From contig NZ_CP023747.1 in NCBI RefSeq assembly GCF_008704995.1, positions 1,700,501 through 1,764,500 of the forward strand: a stretch of DNA of 64,000 nt, written 5' to 3'. The DNA comes from Streptomyces nodosus. Lineage in GTDB: Bacteria; Actinomycetota; Actinomycetes; Streptomycetales; Streptomycetaceae. This document shows positions 1-8,806 of the stretch, in pieces; the stretch's first letter is position 1, and every line of letters starts with the position of its first letter. The notes below the pieces were generated by a model that was given only the letters and a program-made list of their open reading frames with translations, was not told the DNA's origin and did not search any database. The position numbers and the translations under genes are program-made.

Positions 1-127
1 GCGCTCCGCCGGGGCCGCGGCGGTGGGCCGGGCAGCCCGGCGGCGGGACCGGGGTGGGGCCGTCCAGCGGGTCGTCGTCCGTACCGCTGAGGTCCCTGCC
101 GGTCAGGGAGTGGGATTCAGGCGTCAC
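1..127 (-). CDS. rarE: Cytochrome P450 of the rar conservon, N-terminal end only
   Basis: Only the first 42 codons lie inside the window; the gene runs off the left edge. The GTG at 125-127 is preceded by a GGAGCGACC ribosome site. The visible peptide is rich in Pro, Gly and Asp and contains PPPGCPAH, an N-terminal motif I associate with the Streptomyces P450 families that follow conservons. It lies 144 bp downstream of the conservon GTPase gene on the same strand, where cvn9/rar carries rarE. The haem-binding part is not visible, so the family call depends on this short motif and on position. Confidence 0.6.
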   Translation of the reverse strand, partial: MTPESHSLTGRDLSGTDDDPLDGPTPVPPPGCPAHRRGPGGA

Positions 128-271
128 GTTGGTCGCTCCGAGGCTGAGGGGGATCCGGTGTCCGGGATGGGGTGGGAAGGGGGACGGGACATGAGCGGGC
201 CGGGGCGACAGGCCACGAGCCGCACGGCGAGAGGAGGGAAGGGCGCCGGCGCGCGGCGCGGTGTGCCCGGG

Positions 272-892
272 TCAGACGGTCGCCCCGCGCACCGTCAGCG
301 CGTACAGAAAGCGCATCAGCGTCATCAGCACGTCCCGGCTGGAGGCCCGTCGGCGCGCGTCACACTCGACGATCGGGATCTCCGGGGACAGATCGAGGGC
401 CGCACGGAGCTCCTCCACCGGGTGACGGGGCGCGTCGGGGAAGGAGTTGACCGCGACCACGAAGGGCACACCGCGCTCCTCCAGCCGGCCGATGACATCG
501 AAGCTGACCTCCAGCCGGCGGGTGTCCAGCAGCACGACCGCGCCCAGCGCGCCCTCGAACAGGCCGTTCCACAGAAACCAGAAGCGTTCCTGGCCCGGGG
601 TGCCGAACAGATACAGCACCAGCTGCTCGGTGACGCTGATCCGTCCGAAGTCCATGGCCACGGTGGTGGCGGTCTTGCTGTCGGAGCCGTAGTCGTCGTC
701 GACCCCGATGCCCGCCTGTGTCATGGTCTCCTCGGTCGTCAGCGGTCTGATCTCGCTGACGGAACCCACCATGGTCGTCTTGCCGACACCGAAACCGCCC
801 ACGATCACGATCTTGGCCGCGGCCTGTGCCGTGTGCGGCAGATGGTCCTCGGCGCGTGGACCCGGGACGGTGTCAGAGCTGTTGTAGTCCAT
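272..892 (-). CDS. rarD: Conservon small GTPase (CvnD family)
   Basis: A 206-residue Ras-like GTPase, expected to be the nucleotide-switch partner of the membrane complex formed with RarA, RarB and RarC. The P-loop GGFGVGKT is at about residues 32-39 and the G3 motif GTPGQ at about 97-101. The usual NKxD G4 motif is replaced by VNSF, which I recall as typical of CvnD proteins. The start overlaps the end of the preceding gene by 20 bp, so the operon is tightly coupled. Conservon cvn9 (rarA-E) was described as affecting aerial mycelium formation in Streptomyces; that role is taken from the literature and not from this sequence. Confidence 0.93.
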   Translation of the reverse strand: MDYNSSDTVPGPRAEDHLPHTAQAAAKIVIVGGFGVGKTTMVGSVSEIRPLTTEETMTQAGIGVDDDYGSDSKTATTVAMDFGRISVTEQLVLYLFGTPGQERFWFLWNGLFEGALGAVVLLDTRRLEVSFDVIGRLEERGVPFVVAVNSFPDAPRHPVEELRAALDLSPEIPIVECDARRRASSRDVLMTLMRFLYALTVRGATV

Positions 893-1280
893 GCATCACC
901 GCTTCGAGGAGGGAACGGTCGGGCATCTCCTGCCGGACGATCGGGGCGCGTGCCTGGACCAGCCCGGCCGCCAGCAGATCGGTGAGCAGGACGGTCACCA
1001 CGCTGGCCGGCAGCTCGAGGTAGGCCGAGATCTCCGCCACCGACAGGGGTGTCCGGCACAGCCGGAGCAGTGCCGACTGCTCCGGCGTCACGGTGGGCAG
1101 CGGCTCGCCGTCCGCCACGATCAGGGTGACCAGGTCGATCGGGGCCCGCTCGCCCCCGCCCCCCGCGCCGGTGAGGATGTACAGCCGCTCGGGGTTCTGC
1201 TCCTGGCCGCCGTCCGCCGCGGCGGGCTCCGGCGGGTACTCCTTTCCTGGGTGGCGTCGACGGCGCCGGGGAGGAGTCAT
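873..1280 (-). CDS. rarC: Conservon DUF742 protein (CvnC family)
   Basis: A 135-residue protein with a basic Pro/Arg N-terminus and a DUF742 region that looks like a winged helix, including the helix-rich stretch around LSVAEISAYLELPASVV (about residues 79-95). In the conservon model it is an adaptor between the sensor-like RarA and the GTPase. Its ATG overlaps the stop of the preceding gene as ATGA, and its own 3' end overlaps rarD by 20 bp, which indicates translational coupling. No enzymatic motif is visible. Confidence 0.92.
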   Translation of the reverse strand: MTPPRRRRRHPGKEYPPEPAAADGGQEQNPERLYILTGAGGGGERAPIDLVTLIVADGEPLPTVTPEQSALLRLCRTPLSVAEISAYLELPASVVTVLLTDLLAAGLVQARAPIVRQEMPDRSLLEAVMHGLQQL

Positions 1281-1684
1281 ACGGTCTGCCCGTCACGCCG
1301 CGGCGGACTCGTCAGATGGGAGCCGATGCGCAGGACCAGGTCACGCATCCGGTTGCTCATCAGACCGGCCTCCGCGACCGTGTCCGCGAGCACCGCGAGA
1401 TAGGCGTTGGGCCCGGCCGCCATCAGATAGAAGTAGCCGCCGTCGATCTCGATGACGACCATGTGCATCCGTCCGTCGCTGCCGGGGATCTCGGCGGCCA
1501 CCGCCCCGGCCAGGCTCTGCAGTCCGGCGCAGGCCGCGGCGACCCGGTCGGCCCCGTCCGGGTCGCCGCCGTAGCGGGCGATACGCAGACCGTCGGCGGA
1601 GAGCACCACGATCTGATGGATCCCCGGTACGCCGTCGGCGAGTTCCTTCAGCAACCAGTCGAAGTTGCCTCGCTGCTGGATCAC
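1277..1684 (-). CDS. rarB: Conservon roadblock/LC7 protein (CvnB family)
   Basis: A 135-residue roadblock/LC7 protein, a fold that acts as partner or regulator of small Ras-like GTPases. The reading frame continues far upstream without a stop, but the GTG at 1682-1684 overlaps the TGA of rarA (GTGA) and the protein then begins with QQRGNFDWLLKEL, the usual start of this family. The central region (VVLSADGLRIARYGG) is the conserved roadblock strand-turn-helix. It is the second gene of the operon and presumably bridges RarA and RarD. Confidence 0.92.
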   Translation of the reverse strand: MIQQRGNFDWLLKELADGVPGIHQIVVLSADGLRIARYGGDPDGADRVAAACAGLQSLAGAVAAEIPGSDGRMHMVVIEIDGGYFYLMAAGPNAYLAVLADTVAEAGLMSNRMRDLVLRIGSHLTSPPRRDGQTV

Positions 1685-3300
1685 TTGAGGTCCCCCTCGT
1701 CGTCGGCCCAGGCAGGGGCCGGTTCGTCGTCGGTGTGTGCATGCGGGTCGGCGGACGGGGGCCCGGAGGAGAAGGCGTCCGGGTCCGGGGCGGCCTTGAG
1801 GCCGTTCATGAACGCGCCGACCCACAGTCCGGGCGCGGTCTCCTCCTTCTCCGGGCCCGGCCCGGGCGCCCATGGGTCGAGGGCCGCGGCCTCGACGGCC
1901 CCCGCCGCCTCCTGGGCCGCGGCCGTCTCCGTCAGCCGCCGGCTCAGCGGGATCCTGGCCCGGCTGCGCCGCTGGGGCAGGCCGTTCGCCGTCCGCTCGG
2001 TGACCGCGGGGGCGGCGTCCTCCACGGTGAACCGCTCGGGGATGCGCGGCCCGGTGGTCGGATGACGCTTCTTCCGGGCACGGCCGGGGCCCTCCACCCC
2101 CTCGTTGTCCAGGGCCGGCACGGAGGTGGCGCCGATGCCATGGGCGAATCCGGGGGCGGGCTCGGTGGTCAGCATGGTGTTCGGGACGACGAGGACGGCG
2201 CGGACCCCGCCGTACGCCGACCTCCGCAGCGAGACCTGCATGTCGAACATCGCCGACAGGCGCCCCACCACGGCGAGCCCCAGCTGCGGGGCCGCCCCGG
2301 CGTCCTGGACGTCCGCACCGGCCCGGGCGTCGGCGAGCATCTTCTCGACCTTGGCGCGGTTCTCCTCGCTGAGGCTGATGCCGCCGTCCTCGATCTCGAG
2401 GGCGATACCGCTCTGCACCTCGGTGGCGGTGACATGCACCCTGGTCTGGGGCGGCGAATAGCGGGTGGCGTTGTCGAGCAGTTCGGCCGCGGCGTGGATG
2501 ACCGGCTCGACGGAGACGCCCTTGACGTTGACCTTGGCGATGGAGTCCAGATCGATACGGCGGTACTCCAGGATCCGGGACATCGCGCCGCGCAGCACGC
2601 TGTACAGCGGGACGGGGCCCGGCCACCGCCGTCCGGGCCGGCCGCCGCCGATGACCGCGATGGAGTCGGCGAGACGGCCGATCAGCGCATTGCCGTGGTC
2701 GATACGGAGCAGATCGTCGAAGACCTCGGGGTTGCGGCCGTGGTCCTCCTCCATCTCCCGCAGCTCCTTGGCCTGCTGATGGACGATGGCCTGGACGCGT
2801 CGGGCGATGTTGACGACGGCGCGCTGCGCGGAGTCACGCATCGCGAGCTCATGGTCGACGATCCCCAGCAGGGTGCGCAGCAACGCCCGCTGGGAGGGCG
2901 GAAGCCCCCGCAGACGGGGGCTGTCGTCGACGACCGTGCTGATCACCTGCGCCGGGGAGACCCCGCCGCGCAGCAGGATCAGCGCCCTGGAGAGCACCTC
3001 GGTGCGGAAGAACTCGATGTCGTCGTCCTGGGCGGCGATGCGCTGTTCCAGGCGGTCGCGGCGGCGCGTGAAGTCGGCACGCTCGGCGCGCAGGGTGCGC
3101 CCGCGGCGCGCCGCCACGGAGGCGACGGCGGCCACCAGGACCGTGGCGACGGCTCCGCACCAGCCGACGGTGATCCGGGCCTGCTCCGGGCCCACCGTGA
3201 CGGCGGTCCCCGTCACCGCGCCCATCAGCAGTGCGGGCAGCAACCACTCGTGCGCGTAGAGACGTTCACGGCCACCGGGAGGCGATTGAAGACTCACCAT
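1681..3300 (-). CDS. rarA: Conservon sensor histidine-kinase-like membrane protein (CvnA family)
   Basis: A 539-residue first gene of the conservon. Two hydrophobic segments at about residues 18-36 and 45-63 anchor it in the membrane. A HATPase_c domain follows, with the N-box ELLDNAT at 273-279, an acidic D-box at about 302-306 and a G-box near 341-347. The last ~150 residues are Pro/Ala/Glu-rich and probably disordered. The helical region before the ATPase has RIDHGN near residue 202 and lacks a full H-box, so autophosphorylation is uncertain; CvnA proteins are usually described as sensor-like. The ATG has an AGAGGG ribosome site about 5 bp upstream. Confidence 0.92.
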   Translation of the reverse strand: MVSLQSPPGGRERLYAHEWLLPALLMGAVTGTAVTVGPEQARITVGWCGAVATVLVAAVASVAARRGRTLRAERADFTRRRDRLEQRIAAQDDDIEFFRTEVLSRALILLRGGVSPAQVISTVVDDSPRLRGLPPSQRALLRTLLGIVDHELAMRDSAQRAVVNIARRVQAIVHQQAKELREMEEDHGRNPEVFDDLLRIDHGNALIGRLADSIAVIGGGRPGRRWPGPVPLYSVLRGAMSRILEYRRIDLDSIAKVNVKGVSVEPVIHAAAELLDNATRYSPPQTRVHVTATEVQSGIALEIEDGGISLSEENRAKVEKMLADARAGADVQDAGAAPQLGLAVVGRLSAMFDMQVSLRRSAYGGVRAVLVVPNTMLTTEPAPGFAHGIGATSVPALDNEGVEGPGRARKKRHPTTGPRIPERFTVEDAAPAVTERTANGLPQRRSRARIPLSRRLTETAAAQEAAGAVEAAALDPWAPGPGPEKEETAPGLWVGAFMNGLKAAPDPDAFSSGPPSADPHAHTDDEPAPAWADDEGDLK

Positions 3301-3649
3301 GTATGCCCTCTGAGGAGAATCGGCGGGATCGGGGGTGCTGGTGCCCCGACAGGGAATGCGGGGGACGTACCGGATCGAACGGGGGTGAAAGAACCGTGAT
3401 CTTCAGGATGTTCGCGATCAAACGCACGCATGTGTCTCAACTCGGTGCGCCGCGGGCGAGCCTAATCCGGCCGGATCACCGTCGTGTCATATTCGGGAAG
3501 CACCTGAAATGCCCTCAGGGGCCGGAGTACGCTCGAATTATTTACACGCTGCGAGGCGCCTCGAACACGGTGCGTCATGGCACACAGGAGTGCGAACCCG
3601 ACCGGGCGCCTCCGGGCCGCCTCCGAGGTGCGCAGCCGGACAGCACAGC
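3301..3649. other. Upstream region of the rar conservon, no gene seen
   Basis: This stretch between the rarA start and the helicase terminator contains no ORF with a ribosome site and normal codon use. It is noticeably more AT-rich than its surroundings around 3400-3560. That fits the promoter and 5' leader of the rar operon, but I could not assign a confident -35/-10 pair. Confidence 0.4.
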
Positions 3650-3677
3650 GGCCCGCGTCCCGGAAGGGACGCGGGCC
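3650..3677 (-). terminator. Terminator hairpin after the helicase gene
   Basis: A perfect 12-bp inverted repeat (GGCCCGCGTCCC and its complement) closes on a GGAA tetraloop. It lies 57 bp beyond the helicase stop codon. There is no T-tract, as is common for Streptomyces hairpin terminators. Confidence 0.75.
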
Positions 3678-3733
3678 GAGTGATCGTACGGTCCGGCGGG
3701 CCACAACAGGCGGCCCCGCCGACGACGACGGGC

Positions 3734-6541
3734 TCACCCCACCGAGGAGTAGGCCACCACCCCGCGCAACAGCGCGTCGACCGCCTTGCGGGCGTTCTTC
3801 GGGACCGTGGAGCCCTCGGCGGGCGAGGCGGCCCCGATCTGGCCGAGGACATCGATGACCTGCTTGCACCAGCGGACGAAGTCACCGGCCGGCATCTCCG
3901 CCTCGCGCAGCACCTCGTCGAGTCCCTTGCCGCTCGCCCACATGTACGCGGCCCAGGCGAAGCCCAGATCCGGTTCGCGCTGGCCGACCCCCTCGCTCTG
4001 GGTGATCCGGAACTCCTCCTCAAGACCGTCCAGGCGGCCCCAGATGCGCACCATCTCACCGAGCGCGGCCTTGGCCCTGCCGGAGGGCAGCTTGGGCGCC
4101 ATCGCATCGTCACCCGCCCGGGCCTCGTACACCAACGCCGAGACGCACGCGGCCAGTTCGGCAGGGTCGAGCCCTTCCCAGACGCCCTCGCGCAGACATT
4201 CGCTGGCCAGCAGGTCCAGTTCGCCGTAGAGCCGGGCCAGGCGCTTTCCGTGCTCCGTCACCGCGTCGCCGCGCAGATAGTCCAGCTCGGTCAGCAGCGC
4301 GACGATCCGGTCGAAGGTGCGGGCGATGGTGTTGGTACGGCCCTCGATACGGCGCTCCAGCTGCGAGGTGTCCCTCAGCAGCCGGTGGTGGCGCTCGGCC
4401 CAGCGGGCGTGGTCCTCCCGGTCGTTGCACCCGTGGCACGGGTGGGCGCGCAGGGCAGCGCGCAGCCGGGCGATCTCACGGTCGTCGGCTGCCTGGGACC
4501 GCTTCTTGCGGTGCCGCTCGGGCGGGATGTGCCCGGCCTTGGTGCGCAGGGCGGAGGCGAGGTCGCGCCGGGACTGCGGGGAGCGCGGGTTGAACGACTT
4601 GGGGATGCGCATCCGCTCCAGCGGCTCCACGGGCACCGGGAAGTCGATGGAGGCCAGCCGCTTGACCTGCCGCTCGGCGGTCAGCACCAGGGGCCGGGGG
4701 CCGTCGTGATGCTCGAAGTCACGGTGGCCGTTGGACCGGCCGGCCGGCAGACCGGGGTCCAGCACCAGGGCCAGCCCGGCGTACTTGCCGGTGGGCACAT
4801 AGATGACGTCACCGGGCTTCAGCCGCTCCAGGGCGACGGCCGCCTCGGCGCGGCGCTGCGCGGCGCCGTGCCGGGCCAACTCGGTCTCGCGGTCCTTGAG
4901 TTCGCGGCGCAGCCGGGCGTACTCGGTGAAGTCGCCCAGATGGCAGGTCATGGCGTCCCGATAGCCGGACAGGCCCTCCTCGTTGCGCTGGACCTGGCGG
5001 GAGATGCCGACGACCGACTTGTCGGCCTGGAACTGCGCGAAGGACGTCTCGAGCAGTTCACGGGAGCGGTGCCGGCCGAACTGGTCGACCAGGTTCACCG
5101 CCATGTTGTACGACGGCTTGAAGCTGGAGCGCAGCGGATAGGTGCGGGTGCCCGCGAGTCCGGCCAGATGCTCGGGGCTCATGCCGCGCTGCCACAGCAC
5201 GACCGCATGACCCTCGACGTCGATGCCGCGGCGGCCGGCCCGGCCGGTCAGCTGGGTGTACTCGCCGGGGGTGATGTCGGCGTGCTGCTCGCCGTTCCAC
5301 TTGACGAGCTTCTCCAGCACCACCGAGCGGGCGGGCATGTTGATGCCCAGGGCGAGGGTCTCGGTCGCGAACACGGCCTTCACCAGGCCGCGGACGAAGA
5401 GTTCCTCGACGACCTCCTTGAACGTCGGCAGCATGCCCGCGTGGTGGGCGGCGATACCGCGCTCCAGGCCCTCCAGCCACTCGTAGTAGCCGAGGACATG
5501 CAGATCCTCGGGCGGGATGGAGGAGGTGCGCTCCTCGACGAGGGCGCGCACCCGGTCCCGTGCCTCCTCGTCGTTGAGCCGCAGCCCCGCGTACAGACAC
5601 TGCTGGACGGCGGCCTCGCAGGCGGCGCGGCTGAAGATGAAGGTGATCGCTGGCAGCAGGCCCTCGGCGTCGAGCCGTTCTATGACCTCCGGGCGGCCCG
5701 GCGTCCACACCCGGGAGCGCTGCCGGCGCTCCCGCTCCCGGTCGGCCTCGCGCATCGCACGGCCGCGCCTGCGGTCCTGGTACGACGGGCGGCTGGCCTC
5801 CATCCGGGCCAGCCGCGTGAGATCGGGGTTGACGGCCTTCTTGCTGCCCTCCCCCTCCTCGAACAGGTCGTACATGCGGCGCCCGGCCAGTACGTGCTGG
5901 AACAGCGGCACGGGCCGGTGCTCGGAGACGATCACCTCGGTGTCACCGCGGACGGTGTCCAGCCAGTCGCCGAACTCCTCCGCGTTCGACACGGTCGCCG
6001 ACAGCGAGACCAGCGTCACCGACTCGGGCAGATGGATGATCACTTCCTCCCAGACCGCGCCGCGGAAGCGGTCGGAGAGGTAGTGCACCTCGTCCATGAC
6101 GACATGACCGAGGCCCAGCAGGGTCTGAGAGCCCGCGTACAGCATGTTCCGCAGGACCTCGGTGGTCATCACCACGACGGGTGCGTCCGAGTTGACGCTG
6201 TTGTCACCGGTGAGCAGGCCGACCCTGTCGGGGCCGTAGCGGCGGCACAGATCGGCGTACTTCTGGTTCGACAGGGCCTTGATGGGCGTCGTGTAGAAGC
6301 ACTTCTTGCCCTGCCTCAGGGCGAGGTGGACGGCGAACTCGCCGACGATCGTCTTGCCGGAGCCGGTGGGCGCGGCCACCAGCACACCCTTGCCCGCTTC
6401 GAGTGCCTGGCAGGCCTCGATCTGGAAGGGGTCGAGGCCGAAGTCGTACATCTCGCGGAATTCCGCGAGAGCGGTGGCCTGCTCGGCGGCTCGCCTGCGC
6501 GCTGCCGCGTACCGCTCGGCCGGTGAGAGATCCTCTGTCAT
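3734..6541 (-). CDS. helY: Ski2/Mtr4-like DEVH-box RNA helicase
   Basis: A 935-residue superfamily 2 helicase of the Ski2/HelY type. Motif I APTGSGKT is at about residues 57-64, motif II is DEVH (MDEVHYLSD), motif III is SAT and motif VI is QLTGRAGRRG. A C-terminal DSHCT-like region ends the protein. It probably unwinds structured RNA during processing or decay. The frame is open for 36 codons further upstream, but the ATG at 6539-6541 begins a conserved-looking acidic N-terminus and has a GAAAG ribosome site. It ends at the hairpin 57 bp downstream. The next gene upstream, tatC, lies 175 bp away on the same strand. Confidence 0.9.
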   Translation of the reverse strand: MTEDLSPAERYAAARRRAAEQATALAEFREMYDFGLDPFQIEACQALEAGKGVLVAAPTGSGKTIVGEFAVHLALRQGKKCFYTTPIKALSNQKYADLCRRYGPDRVGLLTGDNSVNSDAPVVVMTTEVLRNMLYAGSQTLLGLGHVVMDEVHYLSDRFRGAVWEEVIIHLPESVTLVSLSATVSNAEEFGDWLDTVRGDTEVIVSEHRPVPLFQHVLAGRRMYDLFEEGEGSKKAVNPDLTRLARMEASRPSYQDRRRGRAMREADRERERRQRSRVWTPGRPEVIERLDAEGLLPAITFIFSRAACEAAVQQCLYAGLRLNDEEARDRVRALVEERTSSIPPEDLHVLGYYEWLEGLERGIAAHHAGMLPTFKEVVEELFVRGLVKAVFATETLALGINMPARSVVLEKLVKWNGEQHADITPGEYTQLTGRAGRRGIDVEGHAVVLWQRGMSPEHLAGLAGTRTYPLRSSFKPSYNMAVNLVDQFGRHRSRELLETSFAQFQADKSVVGISRQVQRNEEGLSGYRDAMTCHLGDFTEYARLRRELKDRETELARHGAAQRRAEAAVALERLKPGDVIYVPTGKYAGLALVLDPGLPAGRSNGHRDFEHHDGPRPLVLTAERQVKRLASIDFPVPVEPLERMRIPKSFNPRSPQSRRDLASALRTKAGHIPPERHRKKRSQAADDREIARLRAALRAHPCHGCNDREDHARWAERHHRLLRDTSQLERRIEGRTNTIARTFDRIVALLTELDYLRGDAVTEHGKRLARLYGELDLLASECLREGVWEGLDPAELAACVSALVYEARAGDDAMAPKLPSGRAKAALGEMVRIWGRLDGLEEEFRITQSEGVGQREPDLGFAWAAYMWASGKGLDEVLREAEMPAGDFVRWCKQVIDVLGQIGAASPAEGSTVPKNARKAVDALLRGVVAYSSVG

Positions 6542-6716
6542 CGTGCTTTCGAGCGTACCGGGCCCCACCGACAACAGGACGATCATTATCCGGATCGTCT
6601 CCGCCGCCCCCGGCGCCTTCCTGGGCCCCTTCGCACCGGTGGGCCCCACCGACGGATCGGGGGGCCCACGGCCGTGTACCGGCGTCCCGGGGGTGTCCGG
6701 GACCGGGTGTCCGGGA

Positions 6717-7670
6717 TCAGGTCACGTCGTCGTACCCGTTGACCCGGTCGCGGGACGCGCTGTCGCTCTGCTCCGTCGGGGCGGACGGCGCCGGCACCGG
6801 CTCGGCCTCGCCGACGTCCTCGGGCGTGAGGTCCAGCACGGACGCCTCGTCGTCACCGGGGCCCTCGGCCGCCCGCTGCCGCCGTCGCTTGTCGTTCATC
6901 AGCGCGAAGCCCGTGGCGAGGAAGTACAGCAGCACGATCGGCGCCGCCAGCGAGAGCATCGAGATCGGGTCGACGGTGGGAGTGGCGAACGCGGCGAAGA
7001 TGGTGACGCCCAGGATCATGCCCCGCCACCAGCCGAGCATCCGGCGCCCGCTGACCATGCCCGTGAGGTTCAGCATCACCAGCAGCAGCGGCAGCTCGAA
7101 GGAGAGACCGAAGACGATCACCATGCGGGTGACCAGGTTCAGCAGATCGTCCAGGGGCAGCAGGTTGACCGCGCCCTCGGGAGTGAAGTCGATCAGGACA
7201 CTGGCCGCCGCGGGAAGTACGTGGTACGAGAACCAGGCACCCGCCAGGAACAGGGGGAAACCGGCCGCGACGAACGCCATCGAGTAGCGCTTCTCGTGCT
7301 TGTGCAGGCCCGGCGCGATGAACGCCCAGAGCTGGTACAGCCACACAGGACTGGCGATGACCACACCGGCGGTCAACGCCACCTTGATCATCAGGGTGAA
7401 GGGGCCCAGCAGACCCTCGACGGTGATGTTGCCGCAGGCACCCTCGTTCTGACCGGCCAGCTCCATGAAGGATTTGGAGCACCCCACCGACTGTTGAACC
7501 GGGTGGGTGAGGAGATTGATGATGTCCCGGTAGTAGAAGGCGGCCACGATCGCGCCGAGCACAATGGCCAGGACGGCCTTCGCCAGCCGGTTGCGAAGCT
7601 CTCGCAGGTGCTCCGCGAGCGGCATCCGCCCCTCGGGGTCCTTCTCCTTGTTGCGGGCAGGCTTGAGCAA
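6717..7670 (-). CDS. tatC: Twin-arginine translocase subunit TatC
   Basis: A 317-residue integral membrane protein with six predicted transmembrane helices, the core receptor of the Tat pathway for folded proteins. The N-terminal MPLAEHLRELRNRL matches the conserved TatC signal-peptide-binding region, and the long periplasmic first loop carries two Cys residues as in actinobacteria. The start is a TTG: the frame has a stop four codons upstream and GTGAGGAC gives a good ribosome site, so no other start is plausible. The last ~60 residues are an acidic cytoplasmic tail. It follows tatA by 49 bp in one transcription unit. Confidence 0.95.
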   Translation of the reverse strand: MLKPARNKEKDPEGRMPLAEHLRELRNRLAKAVLAIVLGAIVAAFYYRDIINLLTHPVQQSVGCSKSFMELAGQNEGACGNITVEGLLGPFTLMIKVALTAGVVIASPVWLYQLWAFIAPGLHKHEKRYSMAFVAAGFPLFLAGAWFSYHVLPAAASVLIDFTPEGAVNLLPLDDLLNLVTRMVIVFGLSFELPLLLVMLNLTGMVSGRRMLGWWRGMILGVTIFAAFATPTVDPISMLSLAAPIVLLYFLATGFALMNDKRRRQRAAEGPGDDEASVLDLTPEDVGEAEPVPAPSAPTEQSDSASRDRVNGYDDVT

Positions 7671-7696
7671 CCCACGTCCTCACATCTCGTACGGCA

Positions 7697-7714
7697 GGCC
7701 GGAGCGCTCCGGCC
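7697..7714. repeat. 18-bp perfect palindrome between tatA and tatC
   Basis: GGCCGGAGCGCTCCGGCC is fully self-complementary and sits in the 49-bp gap between tatA and tatC. As RNA it could fold into a compact hairpin that adjusts TatC output relative to TatA. There is no T-tract, so full termination is unlikely. Confidence 0.5.
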
Positions 7715-7719
7715 GTGCG

Positions 7720-8004
7720 TCAGCGCTTGGTGGTGTCCGTCGGCTCGCTCACCGGGCGGGAGCTGGCGACATCGCCGGGAGCGGCCTGGATGGTGCGCTG
7801 CGCGGCGGCCTGCTCGTCGGCGCCGGACGCCTGGGCGGAGGCCGCACTGCCTCCGTCCTCCTTCATCGCCTTCGCCTCGCTCTTGAGGATGCGGGCGGAC
7901 TTGCCCAGCGAGCGCGCCATGTCCGGAAGCTTCTTCGCACCGAACAACAGCACGACGACGACGAGAATGAGAATGATCTCGGGGGCTCCGAGCCTTCCGA
8001 ACAT
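7720..8004 (-). CDS. tatA: Twin-arginine translocase subunit TatA
   Basis: A 94-residue pore-forming Tat subunit. It has one N-terminal transmembrane helix (about residues 8-22), the [16 protein letters not shown] hinge and amphipathic helix typical of TatA, and an acidic Ala-rich tail. The FGxxKLP signature argues for TatA over TatB, and no tatB is present in this window. It is cotranscribed with tatC. Confidence 0.95.
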   Translation of the reverse strand: MFGRLGAPEIILILVVVVLLFGAKKLPDMARSLGKSARILKSEAKAMKEDGGSAASAQASGADEQAAAQRTIQAAPGDVASSRPVSEPTDTTKR

Positions 8005-8084
8005 AAGCTTTACCTTCTCACCGAGGCGGCATGGGTGGGGGTGCTGCCCGATCAGTCGGACACGTGCCCGACCGCCGTTCAGCG

Positions 8085-8115
8085 ATCGTAACGCTCAGGG
8101 GTGAACACGCGGCAA
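8085..8115 (-). promoter_or_regulatory. Possible tatA promoter
   Basis: On the minus strand a TTGCCG box and a TACGAT box are separated by 19 bp, about 80 bp upstream of the tatA start. They resemble the HrdB (sigma-70-like) consensus, but the spacing is slightly long. Confidence 0.35.
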
Positions 8116-8241
8116 TCCCTGTACGTACTCCCGCTCTGCGGTCCGCGCCTCGTTCTCCGGGCCGCGATCAGAGGGTACCCGTCCATGGTGCCGGGGAGAC
8201 AGGTCACCGCAACGCCGCACGCGCCCCCGCGGCCTCCCCGG

Positions 8242-8454
8242 TCATATCCGGTCCGCCGCGGCCGAGGCACCCACCGCGCCCGCCGCGCTCGTGGCCGCCC
8301 GCTCCAGGTCCTCCGCGGCACGGCTGATACGGCGGGTGGACTCGGAGACCTGCCGCCCCAGACGCTCCGCCTCCACGAAGACCCGCACCGCGCACACCCC
8401 CAGAACGGCGATCCCCACAAACCCCAGGGCGATCGCAAGCATCGGCCACAGCAT
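8242..8454 (-). CDS. Small single-pass membrane protein of unknown function
   Basis: A 70-residue protein with a hydrophobic helix at about residues 3-25, followed by an Arg/Glu/Ser-rich segment that could form a short coiled coil. I do not recognise the family. It begins 10 bp after the zinc-ribbon gene, in the same unit as pafB and pafC, so it is probably cotranscribed with them. Confidence 0.65.
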   Translation of the reverse strand: MLWPMLAIALGFVGIAVLGVCAVRVFVEAERLGRQVSESTRRISRAAEDLERAATSAAGAVGASAAADRI

Positions 8455-8464
8455 GACGCCGAGC

Positions 8465-8806
8465 CTAGAGGGTCGAGTGCAGGCGCAGGGTCCGCACCCC
8501 GCCCCCGGTCAGCAGCTCGACGATGCGCTCCCCCGCCGGCTTGCGCACGGCCGCACCGCACTCGGGGCAGGTGAAGGAGTAGAACGTCGTCCTGCTGGAG
8601 GCGCCGATGGCCAGCCGCAGCGCCGGCGCGCCCAGCTCGAAGCGGGCCCTGCAGTCCGGGCAGCCCGCCCTGAACACCACATCGGCCACCCGTCTCATGC
8701 CGGCGAACGCGGTCCGCACCGACATCTCCCCGGCCCCGGGCGTCTGCGGCGCACCGGCCGGGACATCCGGCCGCTCCACCGCACCGGGCAACACCGACGT
8801 GCTCAC
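8465..8806 (-). CDS. Zinc-ribbon protein of unknown function
   Basis: A 113-residue protein whose C-terminal half carries CPDC and CPEC, spaced as in a zinc ribbon. The N-terminal ~40 residues are Pro/Gly/Ala-rich and poorly ordered. The GTG start overlaps the stop of pafC (GTGA), so translation is coupled to the WYL regulator. This suggests, without proving, that it acts in the same DNA-damage or proteasome-related unit. No catalytic motif is seen. Confidence 0.7.
   Translation of the reverse strand: MSTSVLPGAVERPDVPAGAPQTPGAGEMSVRTAFAGMRRVADVVFRAGCPDCRARFELGAPALRLAIGASSRTTFYSFTCPECGAAVRKPAGERIVELLTGGGVRTLRLHSTL

Noticed and set aside
3509..6526. Very long plus-strand open frame (about 1000 codons) opposite the helicase gene
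   Set aside because: It mirrors the helicase codons on the other strand, has no ribosome site and gives a low-complexity Gly/Val/Ala/His-rich product; this is a known effect of very high GC content.
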